From: Paenibacillus rhizosphaerae
Lineage (GTDB): Bacteria; Bacillota; Bacilli; Paenibacillales; Paenibacillaceae
Assembly (NCBI RefSeq): GCF_014192015.1
Contig: NZ_JACHXJ010000001.1
Span: 1,116,001 to 1,180,000 of the forward strand
DNA length: 64,000 bases
Direction of reading: 5' to 3'
In this document: one piece after another, positions 8,007 through 16,350 of the stretch
Layout: every line of letters starts with the position of its first letter
Numbering within the stretch: position 1 is the first letter of the stretch
Position numbers and translations under genes: made by a program
The notes under the pieces: model-generated
Databases searched by the model: none
What the model was told of the DNA's origin: nothing
Seen by the model: the letters and a program-made list of their open reading frames with translations, nothing else

Positions 8007-11000
8007 ATGAAGGAGCTGAACATTTTGAACACAACATCGATAAGCGAGCGCAGCAAGGCATACTGGTCCCAAGAACTCGAGCTTCCTCTGCCCGGACTCA
8101 ACCTGTACACAGATGAGCCGGTACGTGAATTTCAGCCCGATATGCTGCGGATCACGGAAACGCTGGATGTGGGACCGGAAGAGGCTGCTGAACTGAGCCG
8201 GCTGGGCAACCCCCGTGTCTGGTGGCTGGCTAGTTACGCGGTGTTTCTGTACAGGATGAGCGCCGATCAGGATTTGCTGTTTGGCGTGGTGAACCGGCAA
8301 GGAGTACTGCTGCCGCTTCGCGCAGCGATCAGCGGACAGGATACGTTCCGGCAGGTCTATGCGCGGATCGAAGCCAAGCTGGAGGCGTTGGACGCTGCGG
8401 ACCTGAGTCTGCAGGAGCTTGAAGAAATGATCGGCCAGCCGCTTGGCTTTCATGCGGTGTACGGCGAAGCTCATGCGAGCCGTCCATCATGGCTGGGCTG
8501 GGATGTTCAGGCAGCATCCGGGGGCTGGACTCTGAGCATCGCCTATGCCCGCCAACTCTTCAGGGAACAGACCGTTCGCAAATTCAGCAGGCATTACGTT
8601 CAAATCGTTCGCGGTGCGCTGCAGAACGCGGATCTGGAAATCAGCCGCCTGCCTTTCCTGCTGGAGGAGGACCGCGCCGCCTATACGGCTTTGAATGACA
8701 CGCAGATGGACCTTCCGGATGAGCCGACGATCGTCCGGATGATGGCTTCCACCGTAGCGAAGTATCCGGACCGGATTGCCGTCACCCAAGATGGGAAGAA
8801 GCTGACCTACGAGCAGCTTGACCGGCAGTCCAACCGGATCGCGAACATGCTGCTGTCCAAAGGGCTGCAAAAAGGGCAGTTCGTGCCTATTTTCATGAAA
8901 CGGAGTCTAGAAACGATTGTTTGCATGCTCGGCGTCATTAAGGCAGGCGGGGCTTACATTCCGCTGGATCCTTCCCATCCGGACGAAAGAAACGCCTATA
9001 TTATCGCCGACACGCAGACCGGGATGATTCTGACGCAAGCTGAATATGTGAACCGTCTGGAAACGCTGCTTGCCGGTTTTGACAGGAAGCCGGAAATTCT
9101 CCCATTGGGAGAACAGGCGGATTCCCATCCGGAAGAAGCATGTCCGGTTGATATTGAGCCGGATGATCTGGCTTATATCATTTATACGTCCGGCTCCACG
9201 GGCAAGCCGAAGGGAGCCCTGATCGCACATCAAGGCGTCGTCAATTTGGCGGAGTCCACGCGCAGGGAGATGGATCTGACCGAGGAGGACGTGATCCTTC
9301 AGTACTCCACCTTTAGCTTTGACGCGTCGGTCTATGACATTTTCGGCTCGCTGGCCTGCGGCAGCCGGCTCCATCTGCTCACGGATGAAGAGCGGTTTTC
9401 CATCGATGCCTTTACCGCGGCGGTGGTGGAGCAGCGGGCGACGCGCGTCGCCATTCTGCCGACCGTTTTCTTCAACCAGCTTGCCGCACATTTGCCTGAA
9501 GAGGATGCGCCCAAATACGGGAACATCCAGAGCATCATCGTCGGTGGCGAGGCGCTGTCGGGCGAAGCCGTACGCATGCTGCAGAAAAAGCTGCAGGTTC
9601 CGGTCGTCAATCTTTACGGTCCGACCGAAATTACGGCGGTGGCGACCTCCCATATCGTCGATTATCCGGTTCCGGAGGATCTGACGACGGTGTACATCGG
9701 AACGCCGCTCAGCAATTACGAATTGTACATTGTCAGCGAGCATGACCAGCTGTGCCCGATCGGAGTCACCGGCGAACTCCTGATCAGCTCCGTCGGCGTG
9801 GGCAAGGGGTATTTGAACCAGCCTGAAAAAACGAAGGAAGCCTTCATTACCGATCCGATTACGCCGGAGTCCGGCAAGAAATTTTACCGTTCGGGCGATA
9901 TGGTCCGCCTTCTTCCGGACGGATTGGTAGAGTACCGGGGGAGAAAGGATGCTCAGGTGAAGATCCGGGGTTTCCGGATCGAAATCGGGGAGATCGAGGA
10001 CAATCTGGCAAAGTATGAGTCCGTCAAGGACATCGCCGTCATTCCAAGAACCGAAGCGGACGGAACCAAGATCCTCGCCGCCTTTTATACGTCAAATGAC
10101 GGGCGGCCGGTTCCTTCCAAGGACCTCACCCAATTTTTAAGCCAAAAGGTGCCCGGCTACATGGTTCCCAAATATATGTGCTTCGTGGATCAAATGCCGC
10201 TGTCACCGACAGGGAAGATCGACCGCAAAAAGCTGGCCGCATTTGAAATCGTGCCGGAAGAGGATGATTCGCCGTATGAAGCCCCGGTCACGGCCATTCA
10301 GAAGGAAGTGGCAGCCGCCTGGGAGAAAGCGCTTGGCCAGACGAGAATCGGCATCCACGACGATTTCTTTGAAATCGGCGGCTACTCCCTGAAAATTTTG
10401 GAGATCCTGGTGCTGCTCAAGCCGAACTATCCGCAGCTGAAGATCAACGATTTCTTCGTGTACCCGACAATTGCCGCATTGGCAAGCCGGATCGAAGTGC
10501 TGGCCCATTCAGCGGCCGCAGCGGAGGAGGTATTCGGTGAGGATGTTCCGCTGCAGGATTTGGCGGAGTTTCCGCTGAGCTTTTATCCCCAGGATCATGC
10601 CGAAGGAAGGGGATACACGCAGGAGAACATTTTGCTGACCGGCGCGACCGGCTACCTCGGATCTCACCTGCTGTACGAGCTGCTTCGCCAATCGAAAGCT
10701 TCGATTTATTGCCTTGTTCGACCATCCGGGGAGCGGGAGCCTTACGCTCGGCTGGAACAGACGATGATCGGATACTTTGGGAATGAAATGAAGCGTCTGA
10801 TGGACGGTCGGGTCATCGCTGTGCAGGGCGATCTGGAGCAGGAGCATTTGGGGATGAACCGGGAAGTTTGGGACATGCTGGCAGATCGCCTGGACTCCAT
10901 CCTCCATTGCGGTGCGGAAGTCAAGCATTTCGGAGAAGCGGACTATTTTGCCAGGGTCAATGTGGACAGCACGAATCGACTGCTGGCATTAGCCAAGTCC

Positions 11001-11732
11001 AAACCGGGCGTTCGGTTCCATTTTATCTCGACGCTCGGCATTCCGGAAGATTTGGCGCTAAACGGCCAATGGGCATCAATCACGGCCGGTTCCGGTTATG
11101 ACGAAGCATATGTCGAAAACGTCTATACCAACAGCAAGCTTGCTGCCGAGAAGCTCGTCGTGCAAGCCGGCCGGGAAGGCCTGGAAGCTTCCGTATATCG
11201 AGTAGGCAATTTGTCTTGCAGGTCGGATAACGGCTTATTCCAGAAAAACATCGACAACAATGCGTTTTACCGCATGCTTAAGGCAATGCTGCTGCTGAAG
11301 AAGGCGCCGGATGTGTGCTGGGAAGTCGATATGACGCCGATTAATTACGCAGGAGAAGCAATTACCGCCTTGGCGCTCCAGGACGCGACCGTCGGACGGA
11401 TGTTTCATATCTGCAACCCGGCCACGGTGGCTTATCGGGACATGGTGCGGTTTTTCCAGGCATACGGGTATACGATCGACCTGACGGATTGGAAGGAATA
11501 CGAGCAGTGGCTGCTCGATCCGAAGCAGGCCAAGGACCAGACGGGGCTGGAGCTGGCTATGGCGCAGCTGGAGGGGGACGGAGCAAAAAACTCCAATTAC
11601 CGCTACGCATGCCCGCAGACACTCGAGTATCTTGAGGGGACTGGGGTCCAGTGTGCGCAGCCGGATGAGGCTTATTTCCGCAAGCTGATCGCTCATGCCA
11701 TCAAGGTAGAGTATTTTACGCGGCCCGAATAG
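8007..11732 (+). CDS. Single-module NRPS with terminal thioester reductase (partial C - A - PCP - R)
   Basis: A 1241-residue enzyme predicted to activate an amino acid, load it on its carrier domain and release it reductively as an aldehyde or alcohol. Residues 15-220 resemble only the second half of a condensation domain (YWSQELE start) with no HHxxxDG motif. The adenylation domain has YIIYTSGSTGKPKGA near 390, NLYGPTEITA near 535, YRSGDMVR near 627 and SPTGKIDRKKL near 733. The carrier motif DDFFEIGGYSLKILE (Ser about 794) follows. The reductase begins ILLTGATGYLGSHLL near 875 and has YTNSK near 1040. A TTG at 8025 with AAGGAG nine bases before it may be the real start. It is co-transcribed with the MCP. 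Confidence 0.92.
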   Translation: MKELNILNTTSISERSKAYWSQELELPLPGLNLYTDEPVREFQPDMLRITETLDVGPEEAAELSRLGNPRVWWLASYAVFLYRMSADQDLLFGVVNRQGVLLPLRAAISGQDTFRQVYARIEAKLEALDAADLSLQELEEMIGQPLGFHAVYGEAHASRPSWLGWDVQAASGGWTLSIAYARQLFREQTVRKFSRHYVQIVRGALQNADLEISRLPFLLEEDRAAYTALNDTQMDLPDEPTIVRMMASTVAKYPDRIAVTQDGKKLTYEQLDRQSNRIANMLLSKGLQKGQFVPIFMKRSLETIVCMLGVIKAGGAYIPLDPSHPDERNAYIIADTQTGMILTQAEYVNRLETLLAGFDRKPEILPLGEQADSHPEEACPVDIEPDDLAYIIYTSGSTGKPKGALIAHQGVVNLAESTRREMDLTEEDVILQYSTFSFDASVYDIFGSLACGSRLHLLTDEERFSIDAFTAAVVEQRATRVAILPTVFFNQLAAHLPEEDAPKYGNIQSIIVGGEALSGEAVRMLQKKLQVPVVNLYGPTEITAVATSHIVDYPVPEDLTTVYIGTPLSNYELYIVSEHDQLCPIGVTGELLISSVGVGKGYLNQPEKTKEAFITDPITPESGKKFYRSGDMVRLLPDGLVEYRGRKDAQVKIRGFRIEIGEIEDNLAKYESVKDIAVIPRTEADGTKILAAFYTSNDGRPVPSKDLTQFLSQKVPGYMVPKYMCFVDQMPLSPTGKIDRKKLAAFEIVPEEDDSPYEAPVTAIQKEVAAAWEKALGQTRIGIHDDFFEIGGYSLKILEILVLLKPNYPQLKINDFFVYPTIAALASRIEVLAHSAAAAEEVFGEDVPLQDLAEFPLSFYPQDHAEGRGYTQENILLTGATGYLGSHLLYELLRQSKASIYCLVRPSGEREPYARLEQTMIGYFGNEMKRLMDGRVIAVQGDLEQEHLGMNREVWDMLADRLDSILHCGAEVKHFGEADYFARVNVDSTNRLLALAKSKPGVRFHFISTLGIPEDLALNGQWASITAGSGYDEAYVENVYTNSKLAAEKLVVQAGREGLEASVYRVGNLSCRSDNGLFQKNIDNNAFYRMLKAMLLLKKAPDVCWEVDMTPINYAGEAITALALQDATVGRMFHICNPATVAYRDMVRFFQAYGYTIDLTDWKEYEQWLLDPKQAKDQTGLELAMAQLEGDGAKNSNYRYACPQTLEYLEGTGVQCAQPDEAYFRKLIAHAIKVEYFTRPE

Positions 11733-12195
11733 TCATTACGTGGTGCGTTGACAAACCTCTCGGGGGAGAGAATGATATCATCCGACATATCCTGGGGCTG
11801 CACTGCGGCAAGCGGGATGGTCGTGTACCGGACAAGGAAAGAAAAAGGTTAGAACCGTGTTAGAAAAAGACAGAAACGGACGAGAGCGAATAAAAGAGCC
11901 GGAGCCGTGAGGAGCTCGAGTTTCGCAAGGCAGGGTGGGCAGAGTATTGCGAAATCTGCGAACCGCAGGACATCGCAGACAAATGCGGGAACTCGTATCA
12001 TATAGCGTTACAATCCATTCACCAGCAGTATAACAGCAATACACCAGCAATACACCAGCAATACACCAGCAATAGCCAGCCTTAGCATGACCAAAAGCAT
12101 GACCGGGTCCGCGGAAATGATGATACGCAATCACGGCAGGACGTTAGCTATACAACGAACTCGGCATTATTAATAGTACAGAAACAGAAAGACAG
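11733..12195. other. Purine-rich gene-poor stretch after the NRPS gene
   Basis: No convincing gene on either strand. A consensus -35 TTGACA at 11748-11753 is followed by a CTCTC-GGGG-GAGAG inverted repeat (11757-11770), but no good -10 follows. The rest is low in coding signal and includes the short tandem repeat at 12034. Open frames here on the minus strand have no ribosome site and are distorted by the repeat. Confidence 0.4.
12034..12076. repeat. 11-bp tandem repeat, about 3.8 copies
   Basis: CAGCAATACAC is repeated in tandem starting at 12034, 12045, 12056 and 12067, the last copy diverging after CAGCAATA. A degenerate copy (ACCAGCAGTATAA) precedes it. It lies in non-coding DNA. Confidence 0.85.
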
Positions 12196-12330
12196 ATGAG
12201 GAAAAACAAACTGCGGAACATAGCAATACTAATGGGATTTGCGGAACTTAGCGGGCTCTTACGGCAAACAATATATCCAGCAATATTAGCATTCCTGATC
12301 CTACCATTCATCCTAATCAAAGTTTGCTGA
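12196..12330 (+). CDS. Possible small hydrophobic peptide (44 aa)
   Basis: An ATG-initiated frame of 44 residues: a basic start (MRKNKLRN), then a strongly hydrophobic end (ILAFLILPFILIKVC) that could form one membrane helix. It ends eight bases before a strong terminator, which otherwise has no gene to end for 600 bases. Against it: no clear ribosome site, and ATA, CTA and TTA codons that its neighbours avoid. I do not recognise a family. Confidence 0.25.
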   Translation: MRKNKLRNIAILMGFAELSGLLRQTIYPAILAFLILPFILIKVC

Positions 12331-12337
12331 ATTTTGA

Positions 12338-12373
12338 AATCGAACGACATGATGCCGTTCGATTTTTTTTTTT
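12338..12373 (+). terminator. Strong intrinsic terminator
   Basis: AAATCGAACG and CGTTCGAT form an 8-bp perfect stem followed by a run of ten or more T. It may end the NRPS operon or the small peptide at 12196. Confidence 0.8.
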
Positions 12374-12381
12374 GCAATCCC

Positions 12382-12412
12382 TTGAACCTTACGCTGCGTA
12401 ATGTTTTATATT
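12382..12412 (+). promoter_or_regulatory. MerR-type promoter and operator with 19-bp spacer
   Basis: TTGAAC (12382-12387) and TATATT (12407-12412) are separated by 19 bases, the over-long spacing that MerR proteins untwist. The perfect dyad TTACGC-T-GCGTAA (12389-12401) fills the spacer. It stands just before the merR-like gene, so autoregulation of the merR-SRPBCC unit is expected. Confidence 0.8.
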
Positions 12413-12453
12413 AGAGCTACCGGTACAAGTCTTCGCGAAGCAAGGTGATGATG

Positions 12454-12966
12454 ATGAATACGCAGTGGAAGGTCGGGGAACTGGCGGCCATGACGGGGCT
12501 GACGATCCGAACGTTAAGGTACTACGATCAAATAGGTTTGTTTTCTCCGTCGGGGCATACCGAATCCGGCCATCGGATCTATAACGGGCATGACTTGGCC
12601 AGATTACAGCAAATATTGTCGCTGAAAGAGCTGGGATTGTCGCTGGATGAGGTCAAGGAAATCGTGGACGGGAACGAATTCAGCCCGCTCGACATTGTCC
12701 AGATCCAGATGGATCGCCTGAAAAGTACCATCCGATTGCAGCAGCGGCTCCTGCAGGAGCTGGAGAACGTATCGGCTCTTCTGCAGCATGACCAGACGTT
12801 GACGGTCAATGAGTTTACCGCGCTGCTCGAGGTGATGAAGAAGAGCAAGGAAAAGTTCTTTTTGGAGAAAAGGACAAGCATGGAGCGCAGCCTCGACCGG
12901 CTCGGGGAGGCGCTTGGGGAAAACCAGCCGGATGCGATAAATAAGAACAATCCAGGGAGGCCATAA
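12454..12966 (+). CDS. MerR-family transcriptional regulator
   Basis: A 170-residue regulator whose winged helix-turn-helix reads WKVGELAAMTGLTIRTLRYY then DQIGLFSPSGHTESGHRIY, followed by a dimer helix DIVQIQMDRLKSTIRLQQRL and a short C-terminal domain rather than a large effector domain. Four start codons in a row (12445-12454) are possible; AAGGTG at 12442-12447 fits best with the ATG at 12454. Two bases separate its stop from the next start, so it is one operon with the SRPBCC protein. The inducer is unknown. Confidence 0.9.
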   Translation: MNTQWKVGELAAMTGLTIRTLRYYDQIGLFSPSGHTESGHRIYNGHDLARLQQILSLKELGLSLDEVKEIVDGNEFSPLDIVQIQMDRLKSTIRLQQRLLQELENVSALLQHDQTLTVNEFTALLEVMKKSKEKFFLEKRTSMERSLDRLGEALGENQPDAINKNNPGRP

Positions 12967-12968
12967 CC

Positions 12969-13409
12969 ATGAATAACGATCGTTCTGTCATTCACGAGAC
13001 ATTTGTCATTGAACGCAATTATCAAGCTGCGCCGGCGAAGGTGTTTTCGGCCTGGTCCGATCCAGAGCTGAAGTCAGCCTGGTTTCCGAAAGCCGACAGC
13101 TTCGACTTTAAGGTGGGGGGACGCGAAGTCAATGCCGGTGGTCCTCCGGAAGGGCCGGTGTTTACCTTTGATGCCGTCTACCAGGAGATCGCAGAGAACG
13201 AGCGAATTGTCTATACGTATACGTTGGATCAGGGTGACAGCCGGATGTCCATCTCGGTCGTGTCAGTGCAGTTCCAGGCGACAGGGCAGGGAACACGGTT
13301 GATATATACCGAGCACGGTGCGTTTCTGGACGGACTGGATACAGCCTCGATGCGGGAGCACGGGACCAAGATTATGCTGGATAAGCTGGGCGAAGTCGTA
13401 GCTGAGTAG
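12969..13409 (+). CDS. SRPBCC/AHSA1 domain protein
   Basis: A 146-residue protein of the START-like AHSA1 family. FVIERNYQAAPAKVFSAWSD and SAWFPKADSFDFKVGGREV are the usual first-strand and helix signature, with a C-terminal helix LDGLDTASMREHGTKIMLDK. Such proteins enclose a hydrophobic cavity; ligands are mostly undefined. It is translationally close-coupled to the MerR regulator, suggesting that both answer to the same small molecule. Confidence 0.85.
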   Translation: MNNDRSVIHETFVIERNYQAAPAKVFSAWSDPELKSAWFPKADSFDFKVGGREVNAGGPPEGPVFTFDAVYQEIAENERIVYTYTLDQGDSRMSISVVSVQFQATGQGTRLIYTEHGAFLDGLDTASMREHGTKIMLDKLGEVVAE

Positions 13410-13525
13410 CCCGGCCAAGACGGTTATTGCAAGAAAGTTAGGGCGGAAGTACAAGACCGAATAATCAACAATGCAAGATTGAAAATGCAAGGTTAAAGAA
13501 ACGGTATCGCATCAGAAGTTTTAGG

Positions 13526-13559
13526 AGGCCGCCTCAGGGAATTCTGAGGCGCCTTTTTT
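13526..13559 (+). terminator. Intrinsic terminator after the merR-SRPBCC unit
   Basis: GCCTCAG and CTGAGGC stem, extended by outer AGGC/GCCT, with a six-base loop and TTTTTT. Confidence 0.85.
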
Positions 13560-13791
13560 GCATAGAGAGGTGGTCAGTCTGAACCGCTGTACCATGCATT
13601 CTTTGCTTCTGCGCTGTTTTTCTCGCACCGCAGGTTAGCCATCAACAAGCAGACGATGGGCTGGAATTCTCTTCACAGGTGTGTTCGGTTTGAAAGAAGT
13701 GCCATACGTGATAAAAAACCGAATGCATACCACACGGACTCTGCTATCATATAGATTATGAGGATGATGACATACAGAAGGAGGGGATTCC
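13560..13791. other. Intergenic region with candidate pxp promoter
   Basis: TGCTATCAT near 13741-13749 is an extended -10 candidate upstream of pxpB; no clear -35 was found. No gene seen. Confidence 0.35.
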
Positions 13792-14514
13792 ATGAACCGA
13801 AGCGAGGCGCGCAGGGTCGTACCCTTAGGGGAATCCGCGGTTGTGGTGCACCTCGGCGGCACGGTCAGCGAAGATTTGCACCATAAAGTTCAGGCGCTGA
13901 CCCGCCGCATGGAGGCAAATCCCTTTCAAGGGTTTGTGGAATGCGTTCCGGCGTTTACGACCGTGACCGTATTTTATGACCCGTTTGAGCTTGATTTACC
14001 GCTGCACGAGACCGGCCGGTTTGATTATGTGCGGTCCCTCCTGGAAACATATATGGCAGACATCCAGGAAATGCCCGATGCGGAGCCGGTGGTGATCGAC
14101 ATCCCCGTATGCTATGGAGGCGGGTTTGGCCCGGACTTAGAAGAAGTCGCCTCTATCAACAACCTGGCCATTGAGGATGTGGTCCGCATCCATTCTGCTC
14201 AGACCTATTTGGTCTATGCAGTGGGGTTTGCTCCCGGGTTTCCTTATTTGGGCGGGCTCGACGAACGGATCGCCGCGCCGCGTAAACAATCGCCGCGGCT
14301 TGCCATTCCGGCGGGGTCGGTCGGGATCGCGGGGACGCAGACAGGAATCTACCCGGTGGAAACCCCCGGCGGCTGGCAAATCATCGGCCGGACGCCGCTT
14401 CCCCTGTTCAGGCCGGATCAGGATCCGCCTGCGCTGCTGCGGGGAGGAGAATATATCCGGTTTCGTCAGATTAACGCGGCGGAATACGAGCGGATCAAGG
14501 GGGCGCAGTCATGA
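13792..14514 (+). CDS. pxpB: 5-oxoprolinase subunit PxpB (KipI family)
   Basis: A 240-residue protein with the KipI/PxpB fold: PLGESAVVVHLGG at the start, VDIPVCYGG-like IDIPVCYGGGFGPDL in the middle, YAVGFAPGFPYLGGLD and PAGSVGIAGTQTGIYPVETP further on. With PxpC and PxpA it forms the ATP-dependent prokaryotic 5-oxoprolinase that opens pyroglutamate to glutamate. GAAGGAGG lies nine bases before the ATG. The stop overlaps the pxpC start (ATGA). In Bacillus the homologue also inhibits the KinA kinase; that role is not testable here. Confidence 0.93.
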   Translation: MNRSEARRVVPLGESAVVVHLGGTVSEDLHHKVQALTRRMEANPFQGFVECVPAFTTVTVFYDPFELDLPLHETGRFDYVRSLLETYMADIQEMPDAEPVVIDIPVCYGGGFGPDLEEVASINNLAIEDVVRIHSAQTYLVYAVGFAPGFPYLGGLDERIAAPRKQSPRLAIPAGSVGIAGTQTGIYPVETPGGWQIIGRTPLPLFRPDQDPPALLRGGEYIRFRQINAAEYERIKGAQS

Positions 14515-15527
14515 GCATCACGGTGATAAAACCCGGTCTGATGGCGACGATCCAGGACTTGGGAAGATCCGGCTACGGCAAGTATGGGATCATCGTCTCC
14601 GGCCCCATGGACCGATTTGCGCACCGGACGGCCAATTGGCTGGTGGGCAACGGCGAGGGCGATGCCCTCATCGAGGTGACCTGGTCGGGGATGTCCGTCC
14701 ACATGGAGCGGGAGATGTGGGTAGCCCTGACCGGAGGGGATTTTTCGCCGCAGCTTGACGGTGTACCGGTTCCGATGTGGAGGCCCGTTTTTGTCCGAAG
14801 GGGCAGTACACTCACATTCACCGGGCCGAAGTCAGGCTGCCGGACGTATCTGGCCGTTGCGGGCGGAATCGATGTGCCTGAGGTTCTTGGCAGCCGCAGC
14901 ACGTATATCCGTGCCGGGATCGGCGGCATGAAGGGAAGGGCGCTTAGGAAAGGGGACATCATTCCCGTAGGGACTGGCAAGGGCCGGTTACGGCATCCAT
15001 CCCCGAGGGGGACGCAGCCTTTTGATGCGGTGAGGTGGGCGGTCCCGGCTTCGGAAAGGCCCGCTTACCACGAGCACCCGTGCATCCGGATCGTCCGAGG
15101 ACCGCAATTCGGCGATTTCGACGAAGGGAGCCAGCTCGCGCTGCTTCAACATGATTTCCGGATTACGCCCCAATCCGACCGGATGGGGTATCGGCTGGAA
15201 GGCCCGCGCCTGCAGCTTCACCGCCCGCAGGAATATATATCGGAAGGTGTGACGATAGGGACCGTGCAGGTACCGTCCGATGGGCTGCCGATCGTTCTGA
15301 TGGCCGACCGGCAGACGCTCGGCGGCTATCCGAAGATCGCCCAGGTTGCCGGCGCGGATCTGCCGGTGTTGGCGCAGACACGTCCCGGTTCGACCCTTCG
15401 CTTTAAGGAGATCGGCCAGACGGAAGCGGAACAATTATGGATGGAGCAGGGCATACGGTTAAGGCAGCTTGCCCGGATGATTGCCCTTAAATTAAAGGAG
15501 GACGGATGGCTTGACAGGATGGATTGA
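14511..15527 (+). CDS. pxpC: 5-oxoprolinase subunit PxpC (KipA, biotin-dependent carboxyltransferase family)
   Basis: A 338-residue KipA/PxpC protein beginning [20 protein letters not shown], the family hallmark, followed by [36 protein letters not shown] and [16 protein letters not shown]-like [19 protein letters not shown]. It overlaps pxpB by four bases and pxpA by 17, so the three subunits are translated in a coupled way, as expected for a stable complex. Confidence 0.93.
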   Translation: MSITVIKPGLMATIQDLGRSGYGKYGIIVSGPMDRFAHRTANWLVGNGEGDALIEVTWSGMSVHMEREMWVALTGGDFSPQLDGVPVPMWRPVFVRRGSTLTFTGPKSGCRTYLAVAGGIDVPEVLGSRSTYIRAGIGGMKGRALRKGDIIPVGTGKGRLRHPSPRGTQPFDAVRWAVPASERPAYHEHPCIRIVRGPQFGDFDEGSQLALLQHDFRITPQSDRMGYRLEGPRLQLHRPQEYISEGVTIGTVQVPSDGLPIVLMADRQTLGGYPKIAQVAGADLPVLAQTRPGSTLRFKEIGQTEAEQLWMEQGIRLRQLARMIALKLKEDGWLDRMD

Positions 15528-16275
15528 CTTGAACTGCGATATGGGGGAGGGATTCGGCGTATACCGGATCGGAGCCGACGAAGAACTGATGGGAGAAATT
15601 ACATCCGCCAACATCGCTTGCGGATACCACGCCGGCGATCCCTCCGTTATGCGGAAGACGGTGATGCTGGCTTTAAGCCGCGGGGTTGCCATCGGCGCGC
15701 ATCCCGGTTTGCCGGATCTGGCCGGCTTCGGGAGAAGAAACATGGATATTTCGCCGGCTGACGCCCTGGATTTGGTGACCTACCAAATCGGGGCGCTGCA
15801 GGCGATTGCCAAGCAGGAAGGGGGGCGGCTTCACCATGTCAAACCGCATGGCGCGCTGTACAACATGGCCGCGGTCTCCGCTCCCCTGGCGGATGCGATC
15901 GCCGAAGCCGTGTGCCGCACAGACGAGTCCCTGATTCTCTACGGCCTGGCGGGCAGCGAGCTGCTGACCGCGGCGGCCAGGTACGGGCTTAGAACGGCCA
16001 GCGAAGTGTTCGCCGACCGCACGTATCAGCCGGACGGCACGCTGACGCCCCGCAGGCTGCCCCACGCGCTCATCACGGACAGCGAGCAGGCGGTTCGGCA
16101 GGTGATCCGTATGGTGAGGGAAGGCAGGGTAACTTCCGCGGACGGAGCGGAGGTCAGCATCCAGGCCGACACGGTCTGCCTTCATGGCGACGGTGAGCAT
16201 GCCATCACCTTTGCCAGGGAGCTTCGGGCACGCCTGGAAGCGGAAGGCATCGGAGTCAGGCCTGCAGGGGCATGA
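15511..16275 (+). CDS. pxpA: 5-oxoprolinase subunit PxpA (LamB/YcsF family)
   Basis: A 254-residue LamB/YcsF protein with [12 protein letters not shown] at the start, [17 protein letters not shown], then [10 protein letters not shown] and [10 protein letters not shown]. It starts at TTG 15511: AAAGGAGG is eight bases upstream and the nearby ATG at 15506 runs into a stop in its frame. It starts inside pxpC and completes the oxoprolinase operon, ending at a strong two-way terminator. Confidence 0.93.
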   Translation: MTGWIDLNCDMGEGFGVYRIGADEELMGEITSANIACGYHAGDPSVMRKTVMLALSRGVAIGAHPGLPDLAGFGRRNMDISPADALDLVTYQIGALQAIAKQEGGRLHHVKPHGALYNMAAVSAPLADAIAEAVCRTDESLILYGLAGSELLTAAARYGLRTASEVFADRTYQPDGTLTPRRLPHALITDSEQAVRQVIRMVREGRVTSADGAEVSIQADTVCLHGDGEHAITFARELRARLEAEGIGVRPAGA

Positions 16276-16290
16276 CCCTGTATTCAGAAG

Positions 16291-16350
16291 AACCGCAAAA
16301 AGACAGTCCGCCAGGCCCTTATGCCTGATCCGGACTGTCTTTTTGCGGTT
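16291..16350. terminator. Bidirectional terminator between pxpA and the TetR-family gene
   Basis: A near-perfect 20-bp stem, AACCGCAAAAAGACAGTCCG with its complement ending CTTTTTGCGGTT, serves both convergent units. The right arm codes for the last residues of the TetR-type protein. Confidence 0.85.

Noticed and set aside
12034-12076. Short tandem repeats considered as a CRISPR array
   Set aside because: Units are 11 bp and directly adjacent; no spacers and no cas genes nearby.
11778-12134. Minus-strand frame of 118 codons after the NRPS gene
   Set aside because: Low-complexity protein created by the 11-bp repeat, with no ribosome site or recognisable domain.
12144-12377. Minus-strand frame of 77 codons
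   Set aside because: Its start codons lie in the A-rich complement of a terminator T-run, so it cannot have a proper leader.
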